Shown piece after piece: positions 1-5,165 of a DNA stretch of 5,956 nucleotides (position 1 is the first letter of the stretch; each line of letters starts with the position of its first letter). The stretch spans positions 1 to 5,956 of the forward strand of contig JACCSH010000205.1 of NCBI GenBank assembly GCA_013813125.1, read 5' to 3'. The translations under genes and the position numbers were made by a program. This DNA is from Nocardioidaceae bacterium. GTDB lineage: Bacteria > Actinomycetota > Actinomycetes > Propionibacteriales > Nocardioidaceae. Under the pieces are notes generated by a model that saw nothing but the letters and a program-made list of their open reading frames with translations, was not told where the DNA came from and did not search any database.

Positions 1-745
1 GGCGGTTGAGCGCGCTGACGATGCCGCTGGTCACCGTGCTTTCGAGGCCGAAGGGTGCGCCCACGGCAACCACTTCGTCGCCAACCACCAATGAGTCCGA
101 GTCGCCGAGAGTGGCGGGCGTGAGCCCTGTGACTCCCTCCGCTTGAATCACGGCAAGATCCGTCACCGGGTCGCGGCCGAGAATCGTGGCCTTAGCCGTC
201 GTACCGCCGGAAAGACTGACCACCAACTCGCCGCCATCCGCCGCCACGTCCACGACGTGGTTGTTGGTCAATATTTGGCCCCCCGCTGTCAAGATGATGC
301 CCGAACCCGAACCGGTGCCGGCGGTGCCGGACGCATAGATTTTGACCACAGCCGGCAGGGCCTCGGCAGCTGCGGCCTCGATGGCCCCAGCTGTTTCAGC
401 TGCGGGGTCGGCCGTGTCGTCACTCACGTTCGTGCCGGTGTCGGCGCGTGCCAGTGGAGTCTGCTGACTCGGCTGCGTCGGAGAAGCTTCGTCCCACAGT
501 GCCGCACCAGCGACGCCGGCGGCACCTCCTGCAAGACCTCCCAGCAGCACAGCCGCTGTCACGATCGCCCCTACCCGCACCCGCCCGTCCTCGACCGGCG
601 ATGGGGGGGACGATTGCCCAGAAGACCACGGCGGCGCTGGCGCAGTGCGCAAGTCCTGCGATTCGGCCCCCACCGGTCGTGGTGGCGGCTGCTGCGACCA
701 GCTGGGCTCTGGGTGGGAAGGAGTCCACGGAGGTTCGGGGTTCAT
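1..745 (-). CDS. pepD: PepD/HtrA-like membrane-anchored serine protease, C-terminus off window
   Basis: Trypsin-like (S1C, DegP/HtrA) protease expected to act outside the membrane on misfolded or envelope proteins; 248 codons are visible before the left edge. The N-terminus is cytoplasmic-type and rich in Pro, Ser and Trp (residues 1-55). One hydrophobic, Ala/Gly-rich membrane segment follows at about 58-82, then an acidic/Ala linker. The protease fold starts near 128. The catalytic His is H163 in LTNNHVV and the catalytic Asp is D196 in VTDLAVI; GAPFGLESTVTSGIVSALNR closes the visible part. The GNSGG serine motif and any PDZ domain lie beyond the window. ATG at 745 is chosen because the Pro-rich tail preceding a single anchor matches mycobacterial PepD (Rv0983, from memory). 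The frame is open back to the mprB stop, so GTG at 811 is possible. It lies 102 nt after mprB on the same strand, the conserved mprA-mprB-pepD order. The Shine-Dalgarno is weak. Confidence 0.9.
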   Translation of the reverse strand, partial: MNPEPPWTPSHPEPSWSQQPPPRPVGAESQDLRTAPAPPWSSGQSSPPSPVEDGRVRVGAIVTAAVLLGGLAGGAAGVAGAALWDEASPTQPSQQTPLARADTGTNVSDDTADPAAETAGAIEAAAAEALPAVVKIYASGTAGTGSGSGIILTAGGQILTNNHVVDVAADGGELVVSLSGGTTAKATILGRDPVTDLAVIQAEGVTGLTPATLGDSDSLVVGDEVVAVGAPFGLESTVTSGIVSALNR

Positions 746-763
746 GCCCCAAGCATCGCCGTT

Positions 764-795
764 GGACCTAAGACATGGCTTAGCGGGACCCAAGA
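764..795 (-). repeat. 22-bp-spaced direct repeat upstream of pepD
   Basis: On the minus strand TCTTGGGTCC (795-786) and TCTTAGGTCC (773-764) match at 9 of 10 bases with 22-bp periodicity, two helical turns, placing both on one DNA face. They lie 19-50 nt before the pepD ATG in the mprB-pepD gap. TCTTAGG differs by one base from the TCTCAGG half-site upstream of mprA. CTAAG (768-772) and CTTAG (779-783) also form a 5-6-5 inverted repeat in the same stretch. This could be a regulator site; there is no evidence beyond the pattern. Confidence 0.35.
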
Positions 796-838
796 GTGCT
801 CTGTGACCCACGCCCTTGGGCAGGTGAGTTCCAGCAGT

Positions 839-850
839 TGATCGCGATCA
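839..850. repeat. 12-bp perfect palindrome at the mprB stop codon
   Basis: TGATCGCGATCA is a perfect 12-bp palindrome that contains the mprB TGA stop (850-848). There is no loop and no T-run, so it is not a normal intrinsic terminator. It could be a protein-binding site or chance. Confidence 0.3.
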
Positions 851-2269
851 GACCCGCGCTGGCGGGTTGTCTGCTGGCACGGTGCTCCGAGGAGCGACGG
901 ACTCGGTTGGGACGGGTTCGGCGGCTCGCCGGTGATCAGGGTGGCCCGGCAAGGTCAAGGTGAAGACGGCCCCGTGGGGTTCTCGCCTCGCCACAGAGAC
1001 AGATCCACCATGGCGCTCGACAGCCTGACGCACGATGGACAACCCGAGACCTGACCCTGGCATGGTGCGTGCATCGGCGGCGCGGTAGAAGCGTTCAAAG
1101 ATCATCGGCAGGTCAGCGTCGCTTATTCCGGCCCCTTCGTCGGACACGCTCAGTACGCCGTTGGACAATGTGACACCGATCGTCCCTCCCGGAGGACTCC
1201 ACTTGGCCGCGTTGTCGAGCAGGTTGGTCACCGCCCTTTCGAGGATCTGGCTCTCGCCCAGGATCCACCACGGGGCTGTCTCCACGTCGAAGGTTAGGCT
1301 AGGTGCCCGCCGCTTGACCCGTTGGACGGCGCGGTCGACGACGTCGGCAAGGTCGAGCGGCTCAGGGGCACGGTTGAGAGGCTCGTCTCGCGCGAGCTCG
1401 ACCAGGTCGCCCACGAGCGTCGACAGCTCCTCGACTTGAGCCGTGGCGTCAGTGAAGATCTCATCTCGCTGCTGAGAGGTGAGACCACCGCGGCGGTCAG
1501 CGAGAGCGAGCAGCTCAAGATTGGTGCGCAAGCTGGTCAAGGGTGTGCGCAGCTCGTGGCCAGCGTCGGCGATCAGGCGGCGCTGCCGGTCGCGTGATGC
1601 GGCCAGGGAGGCGAGCATGTCGTTGAAGGAAGTGGCAAGACTTGCCAGCTCGTCGTCACCAGTGACATCGATGGGGGTGAGTTCGTGGGTCCTGGCTATG
1701 TGTTCTGCTGCGGCGCTCATTCGCCGTACGGGCATCAACGACGACCGTGCCACAGCGGCACCAATCAAGCCGGCAGCGACGATGCCTCCGAGCCCGACGA
1801 AGAGGAGCACTACCCCCATCTGATCGAGCGTTCGCTCGATCGGCTCCGATGACTGCACGAACAGCAGAGCCTTACCCGAGCCGGCCGGCACGGCGGCGGC
1901 CCTGTCGTCGTAGCCATCACGGCTGATAGTGCGCAGTGATCTCGGTCTTATCCCGGCGGCGACCTCGAGTTCGGCGGTCGAGGCCGGAGCCACCCAAGAA
2001 GCCGTTTTGCGCGGGTAGATCGTGCCGTCAGCGTAGACGACATAGATCCGCAGGTCGGCGGCCCCGAGTACCTCGGCGGGCAGGTCGCTGAGAGTGGCGT
2101 CCTCAACCAGGTTGGTTGTCGTGGCGGCGGTCGCCCGCTTCAACAACGAGTCGTCGAGGCGTTCGTGCAACTGTGCTCGCAGCGTCACATATGCCGCGAG
2201 GGTGGCCATCGACACGGATAGACCCACTGCGCAGGCCGCAAGCAAGGCGATCCGGTTGGCGATGGACAT
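848..2269 (-). CDS. mprB: MprB-like sensor histidine kinase
   Basis: Membrane sensor kinase of a two-component system, 473 aa from ATG 2269. In order: TM1 about 7-29; extracytoplasmic sensor about 30-150; TM2 about 151-174; HAMP about 175-228 (RSSLMPVRRM onward); HisKA with phospho-acceptor H238 in DAGHELRTPLTS; and an HATPase domain. The ATPase boxes are N-box N349/N353 (TNLLDNAAKWSPP), G1 D377-G381 (DEGAG), F-box FERF 391-394 and G2 GSGLGL 405-410. All catalytic boxes look intact. A 33-residue Pro-rich tail follows. The sequence from the H-box through LSTLVGDLVELAR is very close to M. tuberculosis MprB as I recall it. The frame stays open upstream to GTG 2416, but that start would overlap mprA by 35 nt and add a Cys/Arg-rich segment with AGA codons. 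ATG 2269, with GAGAAG 4 nt before it, puts TM1 at the N-terminus. TTG 2281 is an alternative. Confidence 0.92.
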   Translation of the reverse strand: MSIANRIALLAACAVGLSVSMATLAAYVTLRAQLHERLDDSLLKRATAATTTNLVEDATLSDLPAEVLGAADLRIYVVYADGTIYPRKTASWVAPASTAELEVAAGIRPRSLRTISRDGYDDRAAAVPAGSGKALLFVQSSEPIERTLDQMGVVLLFVGLGGIVAAGLIGAAVARSSLMPVRRMSAAAEHIARTHELTPIDVTGDDELASLATSFNDMLASLAASRDRQRRLIADAGHELRTPLTSLRTNLELLALADRRGGLTSQQRDEIFTDATAQVEELSTLVGDLVELARDEPLNRAPEPLDLADVVDRAVQRVKRRAPSLTFDVETAPWWILGESQILERAVTNLLDNAAKWSPPGGTIGVTLSNGVLSVSDEGAGISDADLPMIFERFYRAADARTMPGSGLGLSIVRQAVERHGGSVSVARREPHGAVFTLTLPGHPDHRRAAEPVPTESVAPRSTVPADNPPARV

Positions 2270-2277
2270 CCGTCTTC

Positions 2278-2382
2278 TCAAGGGAATGGTCCCCGTGCGG
2301 TATGGGCTGCGAAGGAGCCGCGGGCATTTTCGACCTGGCGGCTCGTTCGCGTGCCGCCGTTCGGAGAAAGCACCGAGTCCAT
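2278..2382 (-). other. Candidate 34-aa small ORF in the mprA-mprB gap
   Basis: An ATG at 2382-2380 overlaps the mprA stop (TGATG). Its frame runs 34 codons to TGA at 2280-2278, ending 8 nt before the mprB ATG. The peptide starts [16 protein letters not shown] and ends HTARGPFP. It is polar, lacks a membrane segment, and I do not recognise it. About two thirds of its third positions are G or C, which neither proves nor excludes coding. The placement suggests a coupling ORF that hands ribosomes from mprA to mprB, but a 112-nt untranslated spacer is equally compatible. Confidence 0.2.
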
Positions 2383-3074
2383 CACGGTGGACTCTCTCGG
2401 AGCACGTAACCCACACCGCGCACGGTATGCAGCAACCTAGGCTCGCCTTCTGCTTCGGTCTTGCGGCGCAGATAGCCGATGTACACCTCGAGCGAGTTGG
2501 CGGTGGTGGGAAAGTCGTAGCCCCAGACCTCTTCGAGGATGAACGCCCTTTCGAGTACTCGCTTCGGCCGCCGCATGAACAGTTCTAACAAGTCCCACTC
2601 GGTTCGAGTCAAGGTGATGCTGCGCTCGCCGCGCGCGACCTCTCGGGTGACCGGATCCATGGTGAGATCCGCGAAGGTCAGCGGACCCTCATCGTCTCCT
2701 GATGCCGTGCCGAGGGTACGGCGGCGCAGCATGGCGCGGACCCGTGCCAACAGTTCGTCCAGGGCGAAGGGTTTGGCCAGGTAGTCGTCGGCCCCGGCAT
2801 CGAGACCGTCAACCCGGTCCCCAACCGAGTCGCGCGCCGTCAAGACGAGGATCGGCAGATCGTTGCCGGCGGCTCGCAGAGCACGCGTTGTCTCGATCCC
2901 GTCGAGGCGTGGCATCATCACGTCGACGATGAGCGCGTCAGGCGCAAGGCCGTTGATGCGAGCCAACGCCTCCACCCCGTCGTTCGCCAGGGCAACCTCG
3001 TAACCGTTGAACTCCAAAGACCTCCGCAGCGAGTCCCGAACGGCGCGGTCGTCGTCTACGACCAGAATGCGCAT
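2382..3074 (-). CDS. mprA: MprA-like OmpR-family response regulator
   Basis: DNA-binding response regulator, 230 aa, the partner of the downstream kinase. The receiver domain (1-118) has acidic pocket D7/D8, phospho-acceptor D51 in [13 protein letters not shown]79 in LVLTARDS and K101 in LAKPF. The OmpR/PhoB winged helix (about 130-228) carries [12 protein letters not shown], the recognition-helix stretch [19 protein letters not shown], and the wing [15 protein letters not shown]. It is nearly collinear with M. tuberculosis MprA (also 230 aa, by memory), including the [12 protein letters not shown] start and [11 protein letters not shown] end. The frame is open upstream to 3248 but would run into ptp; MRILVVDDD at ATG 3074 is the family start. 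GGGAGG sits only 1 nt before ATG, and GGCAGG is 9 nt before it. A tandem octamer upstream suggests autoregulation. The stop overlaps the ATG of a small ORF, and mprB begins 112 nt on. Confidence 0.95.
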   Translation of the reverse strand: MRILVVDDDRAVRDSLRRSLEFNGYEVALANDGVEALARINGLAPDALIVDVMMPRLDGIETTRALRAAGNDLPILVLTARDSVGDRVDGLDAGADDYLAKPFALDELLARVRAMLRRRTLGTASGDDEGPLTFADLTMDPVTREVARGERSITLTRTEWDLLELFMRRPKRVLERAFILEEVWGYDFPTTANSLEVYIGYLRRKTEAEGEPRLLHTVRGVGYVLRESPP

Positions 3075-3095
3075 GCCTCCCAGCCTGCCACGGCC

Positions 3096-3114
3096 TGCTG
3101 AGACACCCCTGAGA
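3096..3114 (-). promoter_or_regulatory. Candidate MprA box upstream of mprA
   Basis: On the minus strand, octamers TCTCAGGG (3114-3107) and TCTCAGCA (3103-3096) flank GTG, giving an 8+3+8 direct repeat of 19 bp. It lies in the 50-nt ptp-mprA gap, its proximal edge 21 nt from the mprA ATG. From memory, the mycobacterial MprA box is described as two loosely conserved 8-bp direct repeats with a 3-nt spacer upstream of mprA, which this matches in architecture and position. Single TCTCAGC octamers also occur inside genes here (near 1470, 2085 and 4090), but none has a partner at 11-bp spacing. I see no clear -10 around it, so the promoter may lie further up or need an alternative sigma factor. Confidence 0.6.
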
Positions 3115-3124
3115 GGGCGGCTGG

Positions 3125-3685
3125 TCACCGGTCGTTCGGTGCCAGTCGCTGGACTGAAGGTTCTCGCTGGAGAAGGTGGACAAGCGCCTCGGCCGTACGT
3201 TCCACTATGGCAAGCACGTCGCTGAAAGTCGCAGGGCCGCCGTACCACGGGTCCGGAACGTCAAGGTCGCCCTCGGCCAACGGGTCCAGGCTGCGGAACA
3301 TCAGCACCCGAGCGCGCACGGAATCGTCGGCAGCGAGCGCGTTGAGGTCGGCGTGGTTGGTTGAGTCCATCGCCAGAACGAGGTCGTAGTCGTTGAACCA
3401 GGTGGCGTCGAACTGGGCGGCCCGATGGAGTGCGGGGTCGTAGCCGGCTGCTGCCAAAGTGTCGGCGGAGGAGGGGTGCATCCGCTCGCCTATGTGCCAG
3501 TCGCCGGTGCCAGCGCTTCGTACGACGACCCGCTGGTCCAGCCCGGCTGCTGCCAGCTTGGCGGTGAGCACAACTTCGGCTGTGGGGGAACGGCAGATGT
3601 TGCCGAGGCACACCACGGCGATCGCGTACGGCGAACCAGATCGGCGTGAGGGTGGCAGGGCAACAAACTCAGCCGGCGAGGTCAT
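3125..3685 (-). CDS. Low-molecular-weight protein tyrosine phosphatase
   Basis: Cytoplasmic phosphatase hydrolysing phosphotyrosine via a cysteinyl-phosphate intermediate; 186 aa. The P-loop C-X5-R is in [13 protein letters not shown], with nucleophile C26 and R32 followed by S33. [10 protein letters not shown] (57-66) carries W63 of the substrate-pocket loop. The general-acid loop is DPWYGG with D145; many family members have DPYY or DPFY there. The length is slightly above the usual ~150-165 residues because of a polar 20-residue N-terminal extension and a short C-terminal tail. ATG 3685 forms an ATGA overlap with the upstream gene's stop and has GAAGGA (3700-3695) about 9 nt before it, so the start is well supported. 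The family includes mycobacterial PtpA and exopolysaccharide-type Wzb/Etp enzymes. No tyrosine kinase or polysaccharide gene is in the window, so the substrate is unknown. Confidence 0.93.
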   Translation of the reverse strand: MTSPAEFVALPPSRRSGSPYAIAVVCLGNICRSPTAEVVLTAKLAAAGLDQRVVVRSAGTGDWHIGERMHPSSADTLAAAGYDPALHRAAQFDATWFNDYDLVLAMDSTNHADLNALAADDSVRARVLMFRSLDPLAEGDLDVPDPWYGGPATFSDVLAIVERTAEALVHLLQREPSVQRLAPNDR

Positions 3686-4074
3686 GGATAGCGATCCTTC
3701 TTGGGGTCGGGCAGCAGCTGGGTGACTCCCCAGCCGACCACGGATATCAACAGGGAGCCCACCAAGGCCGTCTCGAAGCCGTCGACCGAGAAGCCGATGT
3801 CGAGCCGTTCGGCCAACCAGCTGGTGAGCAGCAACATTCCCGCGTTTACGACGAAGAACATGAGCCCGAGCGTGAGAAGGTAGAGAGGAAAGGCGAAGAA
3901 GGCCACCACCGGCCGTACCAAGGTGTTGACCAGCCCGAACAGCACGGCGACCAGCAGCAACGTGACGACGCGGTCTTCACCGGTTTCGTTGATGATGCGG
4001 ATGCCGTCGAACGTCCAAGCGGCCACAGCCAGTGCACAGAGGTTGACAACCAGACGCACGAGGAAGGCCTTCAC
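3682..4074 (-). CDS. Small four-helix membrane protein, PF04020 / phage holin superfamily IV type
   Basis: Integral membrane protein of 130 aa with four predicted helices: about 4-20 (VRLVVNLCALAVAAWTF), about 36-52 (VTLLLVAVLFGLVNTLV), about 57-85 (VAFFAFPLYLLTLGLMFFVVNAGMLLL) and about 102-122 (ALVGSLLISVVGWGVTQLL). FGLVNTLVRPV followed by PLYLLTLGLMFFVVNA is the hallmark of the YvlD/PF04020 family, often labelled 'phage holin family protein'. No phage genes are nearby and the family is a chromosomal housekeeping one, so lysis is unlikely; its function is not established. The start is GTG 4074, overlapping the upstream TGA as GTGA, with GGGGA just before it. The end overlaps the phosphatase start as ATGA. 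These overlaps on both sides imply translational coupling in a three-gene unit. The C-terminal tail DPKKDRYP is charged. Confidence 0.88.
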   Translation of the reverse strand: MKAFLVRLVVNLCALAVAAWTFDGIRIINETGEDRVVTLLLVAVLFGLVNTLVRPVVAFFAFPLYLLTLGLMFFVVNAGMLLLTSWLAERLDIGFSVDGFETALVGSLLISVVGWGVTQLLPDPKKDRYP

Positions 4075-5117
4075 GCGTCCCCATTCTCGCTGAGAGATGA
4101 CCCCCGCACGATCTGACCGCCGACCAACGGCGCCTGAGGCGAAAAGACATCGCTGTCGAGGCGCTGGATGCGAGCCGTCTGTGCCAAGCCGATACCGGTG
4201 AGCACGAGCACCACCCCGCCTAGCTGCGCGATGCTCATCGCCTCACTGAACCAGAGCCAACCAAGCAGTGCTGCACCGACTGGCTCCACCATGCCGATCA
4301 AGGTCACCTCGGTGGCGCTGAGGTGGCGCAGAGCGCTGAGTTCGGCCAGGAATGGCACCACCGTGCCCAGCGCCACCATCCACACGATCAGCAGCCACAG
4401 CGGTGCGTGGAGCGACTCGAGCGTTCCGCCGAGCGGGCGCGTGGAGGCGAGATCAGTGCGCCACAGGTTCGTGACCGGCTGGACGACGTTCCAGAACACG
4501 GCGGCTACCAGAAAGGCCTTCGTCAAGACGTGCAAGGGCGCCTCATCGGTGACGCTGTGCTCCCCGAGAAGGAAATAGCAGGCCAACGAGACAGCAGCAC
4601 CCAGACCCGCCAACACCCCCACGGCGTCGAGCGTCAGACCGCCCCACGCCTGCGCGACGAGCGCCAGACCACCAAGCGAGAGCCCCATCCCGAGCCACAT
4701 CCGGCTGCGCACACGCTCCCGGTAGACGACTCTGGCGAAAAGAGCCACCAGGAGCGGTGCGGTGAACTCGAGCAGCAGGGCGACGCCGACCGGCAGCCGA
4801 TCGATGGCCACGAAATAGAAGTACTGGACCAGAGCCACACCGCTGATGCCGAATCCGATAACGACGGCCACCTCCCGCCCGCTGCGAGGCAGTCGGAGGC
4901 TTTCGCGTCGCGCGGCCAACAAGGCGAGCAAGACCAGCGAGGTGCCGGTGCAGCGCACGGTCGTGAGGGTCATCGAGTCCACGCCCGCGGCCTGAATCAC
5001 GCGTGACACCCCCGCGTTCAGCACGAACAGGGCAGCTCCTGTCGCGACGAGCGCATAGCCACGCTGGGGATCACGGATGACCCCTGACCTCTTGGTTCTC
5101 CTCTGGACGCCGGTCAT
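4071..5117 (-). CDS. EamA/DMT-superfamily transporter
   Basis: Probable drug/metabolite transporter of the inner membrane, 348 aa with about ten helices arranged as two EamA repeats (about 22-155 and 165-312). Each repeat ends in the expected motif. In repeat 1, LLLEFTAPLLVALFARVVYRE is at 115-134; in repeat 2, GMVEPVGAALLGWLWFSEAM is at 275-294. A basic cytoplasmic N-terminus (QRRTKR) and a polar tail of about 30 residues flank the membrane part. RhtA-like members export amino acids and others move metabolites; the substrate cannot be read here. ATG 5117 is chosen over GTG 5135: a TAGCCT -10-like hexamer ends 7 nt before the ATG, consistent with a leaderless mRNA, and neither start has a good Shine-Dalgarno. 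It heads the run with the PF04020 gene and phosphatase, and diverges from pat across 48 nt. Confidence 0.9.
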   Translation of the reverse strand: MTGVQRRTKRSGVIRDPQRGYALVATGAALFVLNAGVSRVIQAAGVDSMTLTTVRCTGTSLVLLALLAARRESLRLPRSGREVAVVIGFGISGVALVQYFYFVAIDRLPVGVALLLEFTAPLLVALFARVVYRERVRSRMWLGMGLSLGGLALVAQAWGGLTLDAVGVLAGLGAAVSLACYFLLGEHSVTDEAPLHVLTKAFLVAAVFWNVVQPVTNLWRTDLASTRPLGGTLESLHAPLWLLIVWMVALGTVVPFLAELSALRHLSATEVTLIGMVEPVGAALLGWLWFSEAMSIAQLGGVVLVLTGIGLAQTARIQRLDSDVFSPQAPLVGGQIVRGSSLSENGDA

Positions 5118-5124
5118 GCGGCGA

Positions 5125-5154
5125 AGGCTACGCACATCGAGGGTCGGTCGTTAA
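5125..5154 (-). promoter_or_regulatory. Putative leaderless promoter of the transporter operon
   Basis: On the minus strand, TTAACG (5154-5149, 4 of 6 matches to TTGACA), an 18-nt spacer, then TAGCCT (5130-5125, fitting TANNNT). Only 7 nt separate the hexamer from the ATG at 5117, so transcription would start at or next to the start codon, as in many actinobacterial leaderless genes. The -35-like element shares bases with the -10 of the opposing pat promoter. Motif match only. Confidence 0.45.
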
Positions 5155-5157
5155 GGT
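5129..5157 (+). promoter_or_regulatory. Putative promoter of the pat-like gene
   Basis: TAAGGT (5152-5157) fits the TANNNT -10 pattern and ends 8 nt before the ATG at 5166. A weak -35-like TACGCA (5129-5134, 3 of 6) sits 17 nt upstream. The same bases include AAGG (5153-5156), 9 nt before the ATG, which could instead be a Shine-Dalgarno; both roles cannot operate on one transcript starting here. Motif match only. Confidence 0.4.
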
Positions 5158-5165
5158 GTCTCGCT

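Noticed and set aside
811..821. GCCC-TT-GGGC inverted repeat as a terminator after mprB
   Set aside because: The 2-nt loop cannot form a stable hairpin, no T-run follows, and the next gene continues the same operon.
143..841. Long plus-strand ORF of 232 codons opposite pepD
   Set aside because: Its Arg/Gly/Ser-rich translation has no recognisable domain. The minus strand carries a clear HtrA protease with catalytic His and Asp motifs over the same bases.
1460..1500. TCTCACC/TCTCAGC repeat on the minus strand within mprB as a second MprA box
   Set aside because: The copies are 7 bp apart rather than 11, and they lie in kinase coding sequence encoding GLTSQQRDE. Single TCTCAGC octamers at about 2085 and 4090 likewise lack a correctly spaced partner.
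2270..2416. 49-residue N-terminal extension of MprB from GTG 2416
   Set aside because: It would overlap mprA by 35 nt, it is Cys/Arg-rich with AGA codons, and it displaces the first membrane helix from the N-terminus. ATG 2269 gives the family-like start.
3075..3248. 58-residue upstream extension of MprA from 3248
   Set aside because: It overlaps the phosphatase gene and the tandem octamer, while MRILVVDDD at 3074 is the canonical response-regulator start and gives 230 aa.
3682..4074. Prophage remnant suggested by the 'phage holin' family name
   Set aside because: No integrase, lysin, tail, capsid or att-like repeats are nearby. PF04020 proteins are ordinary chromosomal membrane proteins, and the gene is embedded by stop/start overlaps in a housekeeping operon.
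4323..5006. 227-codon plus-strand ORF inside the transporter gene
   Set aside because: Gln/His/Arg-rich shadow translation with no domain. The minus strand encodes a full two-repeat EamA protein with ten hydrophobic helices.
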